DNA from: JAGLHV01 sp023143305 [NCBI: Clostridia bacterium]
GTDB taxonomy: Bacteria > CBDUZB01 > JAGLHV01
Direction: 5' to 3'
Assembly (NCBI GenBank): GCA_030637025.1
Contig: DAOVVV010000001.1
Coordinates: 60,955-124,954 of the forward strand
Length of the DNA stretch: 64,000 nt
Shown here: piece after piece, positions 1 to 9,989 of the stretch
How positions within the stretch are numbered: position 1 is the first letter of the stretch
Layout: each line of letters starts with the position of its first letter
Notes under the pieces: model-generated
Told to the model about the DNA's origin: nothing
The model's input: the letters and a program-made list of their open reading frames with translations, nothing else
Database searches by the model: none
Position numbers and translations under genes: made by a program

Positions 1-1183
1 TCAAAATTGCTATGATCCCGCATAAGGCAGCTATAATATACTTTTCGTTTATATTATCTTTTTTATTTAATTTAAAATCAGTTTTATTTAATAGTTTTAT
101 TCCTTCTCTAAAAAACAAATTGACTATCCATAAAAAAATAATTAATGCACCAACTCCTATTTCTGCGACTATTTGTACTATTTCATTATGAGCAAAACGT
201 GCATATTTGCCATAACGGGCTAACACACCTATTACCGGGAAATTATGCTGATAGAAACCAAGCTCGAAATTTTCCACTCCCACACCTAAGAAAAAATTAT
301 CTTTTATTATAGCAATAGCTGACTTCCAAATGTTGGGTCTCTGATAAACATACGGGTCTATATTCCCCATTTTAAATAACCTTATTAAAGAGGCTTCCGG
401 AAAAATAATAAACAAAACTAATCCTGCTATTAAAACACTTATAATCCCCCAAATTTTAAATCGTATTCCAAAAACGAATAAACAAACAACAAAAAGAGAA
501 AATACACCTCCCCGCGAATGAGTAAGAATCAAACAAATAAACATTAAACTAATAGCTATAAGAGAATAAACAACCCAGGAACCCTTTAATTTTTCAGATT
601 TTGACCTTTCTTTTTTATACTCATCAAAACTCTTAAAAGACAAATCATTAGAAAACAAAAAATGTCTTTGTTTCAGGAATAAATTACTCATCCCTATTGC
701 TATCCCTACCACTAAATAACCGGCTAAAAAATTTGGATTAGGAAAAGTTGCTTTAACTATCTGTCCGGTAAAATACTGATATATACCAACAAACGATAAT
801 AATAAGCTAACAATTATAATACTTTGATAGAAAATATTAAAAAATTTTACAGACTTTAAAGAAGTGGTATTAATAAAAAGATAATAAATTAAAAAATAAG
901 TAATAATTTTAAATAATCCAAGCAAACTATTATGCAAATAAAACGAAAAAAATGTAGAAACGATTACAGTCAGCAACAATAAAAGCAACGGAAAATCAAG
1001 AACTGTCTTTTTAATATTTATTTCTTTGGAAAAATAAAATTGTTTTAACCATAAAATAAATAAAAAGAAAATAAAAACTTGAACGAAACTAAAAGACAAT
1101 ATCTCTTTTCCACCATTATGCCATGGCAAAAAAATTAATACTAACCACAAACCCCATCTAATTAATTTATCAGTCTTTGACAC
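1..1183 (-). CDS. O-antigen ligase (Wzy_C / PglL superfamily) membrane protein, 3' end cut by window
   Basis: An open frame runs from a GTG at 1181-1183 to the window edge, about 394 codons with no stop. The translation is a polytopic membrane protein with many hydrophobic segments. It has the family hallmarks NPN-LAGYL, RPNIWKSA, GVGVENF and a periplasmic-loop HNEIVQIVAEIG. It shares these with the neighbouring gene at 1552-3462, so the two look like paralogues. Members either polymerise or ligate O-antigen or transfer glycans to pilins. Its position behind the pilus operon makes pilin glycosylation possible, but that is inference. A GAGG lies about 11 nt before the GTG. The C-terminus lies outside the window. 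Confidence 0.8.
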   Translation of the reverse strand, partial: MSKTDKLIRWGLWLVLIFLPWHNGGKEILSFSFVQVFIFFLFILWLKQFYFSKEINIKKTVLDFPLLLLLLTVIVSTFFSFYLHNSLLGLFKIITYFLIYYLFINTTSLKSVKFFNIFYQSIIIVSLLLSFVGIYQYFTGQIVKATFPNPNFLAGYLVVGIAIGMSNLFLKQRHFLFSNDLSFKSFDEYKKERSKSEKLKGSWVVYSLIAISLMFICLILTHSRGGVFSLFVVCLFVFGIRFKIWGIISVLIAGLVLFIIFPEASLIRLFKMGNIDPYVYQRPNIWKSAIAIIKDNFFLGVGVENFELGFYQHNFPVIGVLARYGKYARFAHNEIVQIVAEIGVGALIIFLWIVNLFFREGIKLLNKTDFKLNKKDNINEKYIIAALCGIIAIL

Positions 1184-1551
1184 TTTTAATAAACCTCACA
1201 TCAAAATATAAAAATAATTCAAGACAAAAGACAGTCGATAGTCCATAGACAAAGACAAATAATAAAAAATAAATACGAAAAGGCAGCTCCATAAATGGAG
1301 TAACTACAAACTAAAAACATAAAGGTAAAATGTATTTTGAACAACTTAGCTAATTTTTCGCGTTTGCCCACCTTTTGAGCCTTTCGGGCGACCAAGGGTC
1401 GCCCCTACAATGAGCTATCCGCAATCTTTTAACCAATTAACCAATTAACCAATCTAAACCAATTTAACCGTCTTTATCAACCGTCTTTATATCTTTTATC
1501 TGTTGTCTATGGACTATCGACTGTGGACTATGGACTGTTTTTTATGTGTCT
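1184..1551. repeat. Non-coding repeat-rich spacer with 20-bp inverted repeats
   Basis: There is no credible gene here. ACAGTCGATAGTCCATAGAC at 1231-1250 is the exact reverse complement of 1505-1524. Between the two arms lie a hairpin (GGGCGACC-AAG-GGTCGCCC, 1386-1404) and a short tandem AACCAATT-type repeat (1431-1469). The right arm continues into GGACTAT-type heptad repeats. The hairpin block and heptads recur at 14695-14804, so this is a dispersed, possibly MITE-like, non-autonomous element of about 300 bp. The 63-codon plus-strand frame at 1503 lies mostly within these repeats and the gene opposite and is not considered real. Confidence 0.7.
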
Positions 1552-3462
1552 TTATTTATATTCCTTTAATAATTGTTCCGTTAATGTATATTCTCTTTGC
1601 GATTCTTTTTTCATGCCTTGTTTTTTATAATGATCAGCTAAAAACTTATGATATTCGGCTCTATGGAAGTGATAAAATATCGCTTTTTTTATAGCATCCC
1701 GCGTTTTTTCATTTTCCCCCTGCATTTGATACAACCAGGCCAACTGATACTAAAAAAAAGCATTACATTTGTCATATCTAATTGCCGTATTTAATTCAAT
1801 AATTGCTTCAGCCAATTTCAGCTGTACTTTCTTATCAGGGATTATTAACGACCGGCCGGATTCTTCATCGTTTCTTTGTAATGACATTAGTAAACTTTTA
1901 TCTATTTTTTGCCGGTCACAATTAAGATAACTTTTTGCTAATCCCCAATATGTATATGGCCACAAAGGATTTAGTTCCATAGCTTTTTTAAACAATATTT
2001 CCGCTTCCTTAAATTCTTTATCCTTTAAAGAAGATTCGCCCAAAACATAATATCGTGAAGCTAAAACCGGTTTACCGATTATAATCACCAGATTGCCTAC
2101 AAATACCATTAAAACAATTTTCCACCACCATTTCGAGGCACTTTTTAAACATACCTTCCCATAATTAAAATTATTTTGTAAAGAACAGGACAATCCCAAT
2201 AAAACCCAAAATAAAATAGCATTTGCCGGAAGATATAAATTATAATCGAAAATATTTTGTACTAAAATTGCTGCCAGACTGGAAAGAATACCAATGTTAA
2301 AAAAAATTTCCTGCTTGTTTATCCATTGTGTTTTTATTTGCTGGGGACTATTCAGAACTGATTTATTGTTGTTAATACTATTATAATTTAAAATTTGCTT
2401 TATCCCTCTTTTAAAAAAAACTATTAACAGATATAAAAAAACAAGCACCCCCATAATTCCTATCTCTGCTGCTATTTGTAAAAAATAATTATGAACATAT
2501 AACGAATTCAAAAATCCTGTTTTATATTTTAAATAAACATTACCAAAACATCCTAATCCTACACCGGTAAAAGGATAATCAAATATCATTTTACACGCTC
2601 CCCGCCACCAGTTTAAACGATTAAAAACTATATTCTGATAAATAAATTTATAAATTATCAAATAAGTTAATATACACACTCCCCCTATTATTGTATACCG
2701 GCATTTTTTATCAAAATCTATTTTCAAACCTAAAAACAAAAACAAACCAATACCAAAACTTAATCCTATCCATGCACCTAAAGAAAAAGTAACTACTAAA
2801 CAAATAACCATTAACCCTAAAGATATTAAATAACTAATAGCCACTAAATCATTACTAATCAATGATAAGAAGTCTTTCCTGTTTTTTTTCGGAAATTTTA
2901 AAGAAGATAAACTAGAATATAATTCAGGAAATCTATATTTTTTAAAAATTGAAATTAAATTGCTTATCACTAACGGTATTATCATTATCAGATATCCGGC
3001 AAGAATGTTAGGGTTCATCATCGTTGCCTTCACTGTTTCACCTTTTATAAACTGAATAATTCCTATAGAAGAAATTATTACCCCTACACTTATAATTAAA
3101 TTAATTAAATTTTTTACTTGTAGCCACGTATTTTGTGGTTTTAATTCATCTATTATAAATAATATTAAATAAAAAATGATTATATAAGAACCCAAATTAA
3201 ATAATTCATTTCGCGTATTATAAGGATTTTGAGATAAAATAAACGAAAAACAAGCTAAAATAAAATATATAAAAATATAATAATCTAAAAATGTCCTTTT
3301 AAATACAAGACAATCCTTTTCCCCCTTAAAAAAATAAAACCCTAAACAAAATAAAACCAATAATTGAAAACAAGCAATAGGTACTATGTTTCCCCCTATT
3401 AAAACAAAAGGAGAAAAAATAATTATGGTACTTATACTCATAAATATTATATTTGAAGCCAC
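1552..3462 (-). pseudogene. O-antigen ligase / PglL-superfamily protein with C-terminal TPRs, interrupted by an in-frame TAG
   Basis: The first 570 codons encode about ten or more TM segments with MMNPNILAGYL, a GVGLG motif and VHNYFLQIAAEIG (Wzy_C), followed by TPR-like helices from about residue 480. A TAG at 1750-1752 ends the frame after NAFF. The same frame continues without a shift as YQLAWLYQMQGENEK and so on for 66 codons to 1552. The two halves join into a textbook TPR with the stop in the place of one aromatic residue, so a nonsense mutation or sequence error is likely. TAG is a true stop elsewhere, for example in coaD and dapB. The protein may still work truncated. It lies behind the pilQ terminator. 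Confidence 0.75.
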
Positions 3463-3521
3463 TTTTTTACACCTGCCATTATAAAATTAATTTCTTTGTA
3501 CCTTCTTCACTATATAAACTA

Positions 3522-3568
3522 AAAAAGGCACTCCCTTTTATATAACCTTCCAGGAAAAGTGCCTTTTT
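3522..3568. terminator. Rho-independent terminator after pilQ
   Basis: AAAAAGGCACT (3522-3532) and AGTGCCTTTTT (3558-3568) form an 11-bp perfect stem with a loop of about 25 nt. The stem's A/T ends supply a U-tract on either strand. It lies about 65 nt beyond the pilQ stop and before the ligase gene, so it probably ends the pilus operon. Confidence 0.75.
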
Positions 3569-3631
3569 GTTTTTTTTTATTCTTTTTTATTCTTTATCCT
3601 TTTTTCCGATATACTTTCCTTTTTACTTTTT

Positions 3632-5428
3632 TTATTCATACATAATATGTGGAGTTAAGAAAATTAAAAGTTCATCTCTTTCTTTATCCCATGTTTTCTT
3701 TTTAAATAAATACCCAATCAGAGGAATATCTCCTAAAAAAGGAACTTTAGTATCCTGTGCAATATCTTTATCATCAATTAATCCGGCAATAACAATAGTT
3801 TCACTATCCCTTATTAAAACAGTAGTTTCTACTTCCTGGGTACTAATAACCGGCCCCGCATCTCTCCATTCATCCACGCTACTTTTTTCCGGTTTTATCT
3901 TTAAAGTAATCATTTTATCAATATTAATAGTAGGAGTAACCACTAATCGTGTTCCCACATCAATAAATTCTGTAGTTTGAGTAGCAACTCCGGAAGCATC
4001 AACCCGGGTAGTAACAAAAGGAACTTTCTGACCAATCAATATTCTAGCCTCTTGATTATTTAATGTGGCCACCTTCGGACAAGCCAATATTTTTGATTTA
4101 CCTTTATCCTGCATAGCAGAAAGAGCTAAATTTAAAGCCATTTCATTGGCTATTGATCCAAAACTTACTACCCCTCCTCCTAACACAGGAAAAGATACAC
4201 CTGTCCCAGCACCTGTTGCACCTGTTACCGGTTGTCCTGAAAGATCTACCACTGTTCCGCCCTGAAGAGTAGATTTACCCGGTGCCATTGCTTCTCCTAT
4301 TACATCCGTTCTATCAGCATTATCAGTAAAAGTTTTGGTAAAGGACCAATCTACTCCTAAACCTCCCACATCCGATCTCCGGACTTTCATAATTTTTGCT
4401 TCAATAAGTACCTGTGCCGGTTTTACATCCAAATTTTTTATCAGCATTTCAATATTTTCTAATTCTTCCGGTGTTGCCGTAACAATAAGTTTATTCATTC
4501 TTGTGTCCGTACCTATAATTGTCTGCGCACCTTTTGCTCTTAACGCGTCTAATTCACCCTTTACATCCCCTGCTACACCATAATTTAAAGTAAAAATTTT
4601 GGTAAAGGTTACTGCTTTACTTCTTTCCTGTGCTAATATTTCCGGAGTAATAACCCGTAAAATATTTTTACTTACCCGCTTCATAACCAACCCTTTTATT
4701 TTCAAAATCATCGTTACCGCATCATCAAAAACGACATCATCTAAATGTATAGTTACTCTCCCTTTAACATCATCGCCGTATACTATATTTATCCCGCCCT
4801 TTACCGCTAAAATTCTTAAAACATCTCTTATGTCTGCATCATTAAAATCAAGAGAAACTATTTGTTTGCTAATAGAAGGAAATACCCCTTCTTCTCTTCT
4901 TCTTTTAACCGTTTTTTTCTTTTTTATTTTTTTAGTTTTTCTGATTAACAAAGGTTTTTTTACTGTTTCTTTTTTTACTGTTTCCTTTTTTACTGTCTTT
5001 TTATCCTCCCGTGTAAGAATTAAAACAAGTTGATTAGTTACATTATCCATTTCACTTTTATAAGAAACTTTCTCTTTCAAGTCTAATACTACTCTAGTAA
5101 TTTTTATTGGTTTGTCTTGATACTGTGCAGAACGGACTCTCTTAATTAAAGCATCCCCAGTCTCTTCTATTTCTTTTTTCGGAAAATTATGAAGAGTATT
5201 AGTCATCTGAATTACTAATTTTAAAGGTTTAGTGATTTTAAAACAATGATATTTTACCGGACCGGTAAGGGCAATAATTACCTTTGACTCATCAGCGCTA
5301 ATTGTTTCCACTTCTACATTAGTAAATTGCTGATAAGAAACTTCTTCTTCATTTATTCCCAAAACATTACTCTTAATAAATAGCCCACATATCATTCCTA
5401 AAAAACAAAACCAGACTAATTTTTTCAT
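3632..5428 (-). CDS. pilQ: Type IV pilus secretin PilQ
   Basis: This 598-aa protein has a signal peptide (about 1-24) and an AMIN-like beta domain (about 35-140) for peptidoglycan or pilus targeting. Next comes a very basic linker with repeated KKETV units (about 145-180), then an STN/secretin N-domain starting LDFNDADIRDVLRILA. The C-terminal secretin barrel shows the typical VPFLGDIPLIGYLFKK and ends in LLIFLTPHIM. Secretins form the outer-membrane channel through which the pilus fibre passes, which implies a diderm envelope. It is the last gene of pilMNOPQ and is followed by a strong hairpin. It is somewhat short for the family because it has only one AMIN domain. Confidence 0.95.
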   Translation of the reverse strand: MKKLVWFCFLGMICGLFIKSNVLGINEEEVSYQQFTNVEVETISADESKVIIALTGPVKYHCFKITKPLKLVIQMTNTLHNFPKKEIEETGDALIKRVRSAQYQDKPIKITRVVLDLKEKVSYKSEMDNVTNQLVLILTREDKKTVKKETVKKETVKKPLLIRKTKKIKKKKTVKRRREEGVFPSISKQIVSLDFNDADIRDVLRILAVKGGINIVYGDDVKGRVTIHLDDVVFDDAVTMILKIKGLVMKRVSKNILRVITPEILAQERSKAVTFTKIFTLNYGVAGDVKGELDALRAKGAQTIIGTDTRMNKLIVTATPEELENIEMLIKNLDVKPAQVLIEAKIMKVRRSDVGGLGVDWSFTKTFTDNADRTDVIGEAMAPGKSTLQGGTVVDLSGQPVTGATGAGTGVSFPVLGGGVVSFGSIANEMALNLALSAMQDKGKSKILACPKVATLNNQEARILIGQKVPFVTTRVDASGVATQTTEFIDVGTRLVVTPTINIDKMITLKIKPEKSSVDEWRDAGPVISTQEVETTVLIRDSETIVIAGLIDDKDIAQDTKVPFLGDIPLIGYLFKKKTWDKERDELLIFLTPHIMYE

Positions 5429-5514
5429 CTATTCTCCTCCCGGGTAATATTCATTTAATTTAATACTTTTTATACTTTTAGGTTGCTATAATAAATCACT
5501 AGTCAGTAGTTATT

Positions 5515-6042
5515 CTATTCTAACACATTCTCTAACTTTAATTCTTTTATTCCTTTATCACTGGTAATCAAAACGACGCTTTTTTCTTTAACAATAGCCA
5601 CTACTCCTTTTACCCTCTTTCCCTGTTGATTAATTAATTTTTTATCTTTGACAATATAACTTGCTCCACTAATATCATCAATCAAAGCCAATCGCTTCCT
5701 TTGTTCCTTTATAATACCTCTAAGCGTTAAAGTCGCTAAACTAGCCCCGGTCATTTCAGCTATCCCTTCTGTTGTCATTCCTTTAACCGTTAGGGACATA
5801 AGAGGATTTCGATATCTCCCGCCTTTATATTCATATTTTACCACATGCTTATCTTTTTTTAAATTTTTACTCATATCAATTAGTACTTTTTTTTGCGTAA
5901 TATTTATAGGCAAAGCAGTAACACTCTTTTCCTCTTTTTTACTACATCCCCAAACACAAAAAAATAAAAAACCCGTTATCAAATATAAACATAAAGTATT
6001 TTTTATCGTTTTAAAATAACCCTCAATTATTCCTTTTTTCAC
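5515..6042 (-). CDS. pilP: PilP-like pilus assembly lipoprotein
   Basis: The 175-aa product has an N-terminal hydrophobic segment ending in a lipobox-like CVWGC (Cys33). A linker follows, with the RYRNPLMSL stretch typical of PilP, then a small beta-rich domain (about 105-175: LRGIIKEQRKRLALIDD). PilP normally links the inner-membrane PilN/PilO pair to the PilQ secretin. Sequence similarity alone is modest; the position between pilO and pilQ settles the call. Confidence 0.8.
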   Translation of the reverse strand: MKKGIIEGYFKTIKNTLCLYLITGFLFFCVWGCSKKEEKSVTALPINITQKKVLIDMSKNLKKDKHVVKYEYKGGRYRNPLMSLTVKGMTTEGIAEMTGASLATLTLRGIIKEQRKRLALIDDISGASYIVKDKKLINQQGKRVKGVVAIVKEKSVVLITSDKGIKELKLENVLE

Positions 6043-6066
6043 CGTTTTTTTGCTCCTGATCTATTT

Positions 6067-6615
6067 TTAGTTTAGCTTAAAAACATATGTTTCTAACCGA
6101 AAAGAAACACTTACATTAGAAGAATCCTCATCTGTTGCCTGTCTCGCCATTACATTTAAATTTTTTATTTTTACAATCCTTTCAAATTGTCCTAACTCAG
6201 CGAGGAATGAACCTAGAGAATGATAATAAGTGCTAATATTCACATAGATGGGAATCTCTACAAAATATGTCTGAACAACTTCTGGTTGGGGACTAATAGA
6301 AAGAAAATTTATTTTATATTTTTGGCCTGTCCGGGTCATTTTTCTTAATAATTCAGAAATTTCTTTTCTTTTCGGCAGTTTTTGTTCTGCGTCTGAAAGT
6401 TCTCTTTTTAGCAAATCAAATTCTAACTTTAATTGTTCTAATTGGCTCGCTCTTTGTTTAACTATTTGTAGCTTACTTTCTTTTTGAGAAACTTCCTGTT
6501 TTAAATTTTTTAGTTTTATTCCCTGTGGTTTTAAAAAACGTGAATTAAAAACATATAATCCACCTATTATTAAAAATCCTATTAAAATTTTTTGTTGTTT
6601 AGTAATTGGTTCCAA
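6067..6615 (-). CDS. pilO: Type IV pilus inner-membrane alignment protein PilO
   Basis: The 182-aa bitopic protein has a short cytoplasmic N-terminus, one TM helix (about 9-24), a periplasmic coiled coil (about 30-85) and a ferredoxin-like C-terminal domain containing VEIPIYVNISTYYHSLGSFLAELG, typical of PilO. It would heterodimerise with PilN and hold the PilM platform to the secretin complex. It lies 18 nt after pilN in the pilMNOPQ run. Confidence 0.9.
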   Translation of the reverse strand: MEPITKQQKILIGFLIIGGLYVFNSRFLKPQGIKLKNLKQEVSQKESKLQIVKQRASQLEQLKLEFDLLKRELSDAEQKLPKRKEISELLRKMTRTGQKYKINFLSISPQPEVVQTYFVEIPIYVNISTYYHSLGSFLAELGQFERIVKIKNLNVMARQATDEDSSNVSVSFRLETYVFKLN

Positions 6616-6633
6616 AGGTTAACTCCTTACTCC

Positions 6634-7197
6634 TCAATATTTATAAACACCGGAAAGAGTAAAATTAAAAGACTTAGTTTCCTCTGTCTTCGTGGACTGA
6701 ATAGTTCCTAAACTTATTTCTCCGATATGCCCACTAAACCTTTCATCTTTTTCAAACATATCCATCGCATCAGCAATACCAAAATTGGTAAAAGAAACTC
6801 CATTTATATTCATTGTCATTGATCCTGTATCGCTCACAGTAGCTAAATTAGTTATCCACACATTTTTAGGCAATTTACTACTTAAACTTTCCATAAATTT
6901 AGGATAAACTAATCTGTTTTTCATTAAGGAAGTAATTACTCCTAATTTTTTGTTTAATACTTCCCTTTGTCTTTCCAATGCTTCTACCTGAGTCACTGTT
7001 GATTGAAGATTATCCAACTCTTGTTGAATTTTATTTTTTGTTGCTGTAAGTTTTCGAACTTTAAGCAAACGCATTCCATAAAAACTTCCCACTGCTAATA
7101 AGAGCACCCCTATGCCTATCACCACCAAAATATCTTTCGAGTCTGTTTCTTTCTTTTTTGATACAATTTCGTGGGGAAGAAGATTTATTTTTATCAC
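6634..7197 (-). CDS. pilN: Type IV pilus assembly protein PilN
   Basis: The 187-aa protein starts with the conserved MIKINLLP motif that binds PilM. It then has one TM helix (about 23-42), a coiled coil, and a C-terminal domain with WITNLATVSDTGSMTMNINGVS. Its ATG overlaps the pilM stop (ATGA-type overlap at 7194-7197), which implies translational coupling. Confidence 0.93.
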   Translation of the reverse strand: MIKINLLPHEIVSKKKETDSKDILVVIGIGVLLLAVGSFYGMRLLKVRKLTATKNKIQQELDNLQSTVTQVEALERQREVLNKKLGVITSLMKNRLVYPKFMESLSSKLPKNVWITNLATVSDTGSMTMNINGVSFTNFGIADAMDMFEKDERFSGHIGEISLGTIQSTKTEETKSFNFTLSGVYKY

Positions 7198-8309
7198 TTG
7201 ATATCTCTCTCCCTCCTTAAAGCTAACCCAAAAGCTACTACTAATGAAGGGGCCTCTTCGATAAATTGCTCCCCGGAAAACAAATTAGTATCTATTTTTT
7301 CGCTATTAAAAGGATTATGTATTTCTACAGGAATATGTAATTCCTGGCTCATAAATTTATCCAGATTATTCAACCGCGCACTACCACCGCTTAAAACTAT
7401 CCGGCTAACAATTTTTTCTTCTGATTGAGTCTGATAATAATCAATAGAACGCTGAATTTCTTCAATAAGGGATTTTACCGCATTAACAATTATTTCGGAA
7501 ATTTGCACTTTATCCTCATCATCTTCTTCTGTTTTTTCTACGCTTCTTTCATCAAACATGATCAACCCGTTTTCCAATTTCATCTTTTCGCCCGTTAAAA
7601 AATCTACCTGTAAATTTTTTTGCAATGCTTTAGTAAAATTATTTCCTCCAACAAGGACATCTCTTACCACCCGGCAAACTCCATTTTCAACTATTACTAT
7701 ATTAGTAACTAAGGCACCGATATCAACTAACATAATATTTTCCCCTGCGCCTTGAGAAGTAGAACTTATTTCAAAAGCATTTTCTAAAGCAAAAGCATCT
7801 ACATCCACAATAACAGGAATAAGCCCGGCTTCCTCAAGAATATCCGTACGATCTTGGATGATTTCTTTTTTTGAAGCAATTAATATTGTTTCCATCTTCT
7901 TCTGTCCTTCATCCATTACTTCACCCAGAATCTGAAATCCAATATTTACATCTTGTACACCAAAAGGTATATAGGGTTCTGCTTCAAATTGGATAGTCTT
8001 TTCTAATTCAGCATGAGAAAGGCTGGGAAATTTTACATAACGTACAATAACGGAATTACCCGATACAGAAGTTACTGCTTTTTTAATAGAGATTTTATTT
8101 TGAATAAGAAGCTTTTTTAAAGAATTTACTGCTGACTGTTTTCTGTCAAAAGGAGAGGATTCTGTATTATAATCAAGAGAGATAGGAGCACTTCCATATT
8201 TTAATAACTGATAATTATTTTCTCCTGTTTTCTTTAATTGCACAACTTTTATATTATGACTACCAATATCTACTCCAATTACTTCTTTGCTTTTTGAAAA
8301 TAATCCCAT
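7194..8309 (-). CDS. pilM: Actin-like pilus assembly ATPase PilM
   Basis: The 371-aa protein has a type IV pilus PilM/FtsA actin-like fold. It begins FSKSKEVIGVDIGSHNIKVVQ (phosphate-1), has MLVDIGALVTNIVIVENG (phosphate-2) and an RIVLSGGSARLNNLDKFM adenosine motif near the C-terminus. PilM is the cytoplasmic ring that couples the PilNO membrane proteins to the motor platform. It is the first gene of pilMNOPQ and overlaps pilN by 4 nt. A spacer of about 70 nt separates it from pilD, so it may share the upstream pilus transcript. Confidence 0.95.
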   Translation of the reverse strand: MGLFSKSKEVIGVDIGSHNIKVVQLKKTGENNYQLLKYGSAPISLDYNTESSPFDRKQSAVNSLKKLLIQNKISIKKAVTSVSGNSVIVRYVKFPSLSHAELEKTIQFEAEPYIPFGVQDVNIGFQILGEVMDEGQKKMETILIASKKEIIQDRTDILEEAGLIPVIVDVDAFALENAFEISSTSQGAGENIMLVDIGALVTNIVIVENGVCRVVRDVLVGGNNFTKALQKNLQVDFLTGEKMKLENGLIMFDERSVEKTEEDDEDKVQISEIIVNAVKSLIEEIQRSIDYYQTQSEEKIVSRIVLSGGSARLNNLDKFMSQELHIPVEIHNPFNSEKIDTNLFSGEQFIEEAPSLVVAFGLALRRERDIK

Positions 8310-8378
8310 TTTTTTCCTTTCAATTAAGCTTAATTATTTTTTCCCTTCTGATATCAATAAAATCACTTTCGTCGCATT

Positions 8379-9170
8379 TCAAAAATACCATATATTTAAT
8401 TTGTTGTCAAGAAAAAAAACAGCACTCGCACACAAAAAAGGACCAAAAGGAATTGGTTGCCATTTTTTATTTTTACCTGTAATTCTTAAAAAGATTCCGA
8501 TAATCGTCCCCCCCAGACAAGCTAAAAATAATACATCAAAAACTTTTTCTATCCCTAAAAAAGCACCTATGCCTGCAATTAACTTTACATCTCCTCCGCC
8601 CATAACTTCCCGCTTAAAAATTATTTCTCCCATTACAGCTATTAAATACATAATACCCCCGCCTAAAAGAAAACCTAAAAAAGAAGAAGAGAATCTTCCC
8701 CATAAAATATTATTTTTACCTCTAAAAATAAAAGTTAAAAAGTTCTCTAAAAACGGATTAAAAAAACTAAAAAACAAACCCAACGCAATTAATAAAAACG
8801 ATAACTCATCAGGTATTATCTGATGATAATAATCAATTACGGAAATAACAGTCAAAATCCATAAAAAAATCATTCCGATAAAAAAATTTATACTTAATCC
8901 AAAGGTTAAAAAAAGCCATACTGCCCCACCGGTAATAATAAATTCTACCAGTGGATAAGCATAAGAAATTTTTCCTTTACAAAATCTACATTTTCCTTTT
9001 AAAAGAAAAAAACTTACCAGGGGAATATTATCATAAAACTTTATCGGAGTTTTACATAAGGGACAAAAAGAAAAAGGCATAACGATAGATTTTTCCAATG
9101 GTATGCGGTAAATACAAACATTAGCAAAACTTCCTAACATTGCACTGAAAATTATAATAAAAAATAACAT
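8379..9170 (-). CDS. pilD: Prepilin leader peptidase / N-methyltransferase PilD
   Basis: The 263-aa polytopic protein belongs to peptidase family A24. The N-terminal methylase region has two CxxC pairs (CPLCKTPI and CRFCKGKI). The two catalytic aspartates are visible in VIDYYHQIIPDE and in the GGGDVKLIAGIGA motif. It should cleave the PilA leader after Gly and methylate the new N-terminus. It sits next to its substrate gene pilA. Confidence 0.95.
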   Translation of the reverse strand: MLFFIIIFSAMLGSFANVCIYRIPLEKSIVMPFSFCPLCKTPIKFYDNIPLVSFFLLKGKCRFCKGKISYAYPLVEFIITGGAVWLFLTFGLSINFFIGMIFLWILTVISVIDYYHQIIPDELSFLLIALGLFFSFFNPFLENFLTFIFRGKNNILWGRFSSSFLGFLLGGGIMYLIAVMGEIIFKREVMGGGDVKLIAGIGAFLGIEKVFDVLFLACLGGTIIGIFLRITGKNKKWQPIPFGPFLCASAVFFLDNKLNIWYF

Positions 9171-9446
9171 TTATTAAAAATCTCCTAAATGATTTTTAGA
9201 CTACAAAACCGAATATTCATTTTATAGCAAAATATATACTTTCTAAAATTTTATTCAATTTTTGCTTTTTATAAATTTGGATTATTTATAAAAACTTAAG
9301 CATTAATTTTTTTCAAAAAAAAAAGGCCGGTGATTAGTAAATCAACAAGATTTATAACATTTATATAAAAATTATACCATCCCATTTTTTCTTATCAATC
9401 AACCAACCACACAACCTTTTTTTCTGTCAGGCAAAAATTAAAAATT

Positions 9447-9884
9447 TTACCATTTACTAATTAGATTACCCTTAGTATCTGTAAGATCAGAATTGACAAA
9501 TACCTTTCCATCAATACTACGATACCCCCATCCTTCAGAATTATCGTAAGCAGTAGTATTATCTACCACAGAACTATCCACCACACCGGATATTCCCAAT
9601 TTCACCAGAGGTATTTCATCCAGGTATTTTCTAGCCCCTGAAGAAGTAATAACCGTAGTCAAATCCTCCAATTCGGAAGGTAAGTACCCCTCGTTATCCC
9701 CGTAATAAATAACTATTGCTGCCCGTAAAGCACCTAAGGAACCTTTAGTAGATGCTTCCTTTGATTTACGAATTAAATCCGCAAATTTAGGAATAGCAAT
9801 AGCTGCTAAAATACCAATAATAGCTACTACTATCATCAACTCTATAAGGGTAAAACCCTTTTTGCCCTTTTTAAATTTTAACAT
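9447..9884 (-). CDS. pilA: Type IV major pilin PilA
   Basis: The 145-aa prepilin has the short basic leader MLKFKKGKKG followed by FTLIELMIVVAIIGILAAIA. That gives a G|F cleavage site, Glu at +5, and the hydrophobic N-terminal helix. The start at 9884 is chosen because a strong AGGAGGTG lies just upstream and the leader length fits; a longer in-frame extension is not needed. The C-terminal part is a small globular domain with no cysteines, so it lacks the usual disulfide D-region loop. It probably has its own promoter. Confidence 0.95.
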   Translation of the reverse strand: MLKFKKGKKGFTLIELMIVVAIIGILAAIAIPKFADLIRKSKEASTKGSLGALRAAIVIYYGDNEGYLPSELEDLTTVITSSGARKYLDEIPLVKLGISGVVDSSVVDNTTAYDNSEGWGYRSIDGKVFVNSDLTDTKGNLISKW

Positions 9885-9935
9885 TATTTTTTTCACCTCC
9901 TTTTTTTTTATTTTAGTTAATTCCTCCTTTATATA

Positions 9936-9964
9936 AAAATAACACAAAAAATATTTTTTGTCAA
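9936..9964 (-). promoter_or_regulatory. Sigma70-like promoter for pilA
   Basis: On the minus strand, TTGACA (9959-9964) is followed after 17 nt by TATTTT (9936-9941). It lies between the pilC stop and the pilA start. Two Shine-Dalgarno-like AGGAGG stretches follow downstream. A separate promoter would allow high pilin expression. Confidence 0.5.
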
Positions 9965-9989
9965 TTACAAAATATTTTCTTATCTTTTA

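Noticed and set aside
1750-1752. Genome-wide TAG reassignment
   Set aside because: coaD and dapB end with TAG at their natural family lengths, so TAG works as a stop.
3567-5033. Plus-strand ORFs opposite pilQ (137, 66, 82 and 144 aa)
   Set aside because: They are antisense shadows of pilQ, with low-complexity Ser/Phe/Ile composition and no ribosome sites or family motifs.
8287-8823. 178-aa plus-strand ORF opposite pilD
   Set aside because: Antisense to a well-supported prepilin peptidase; Lys/Pro-rich, no domain.
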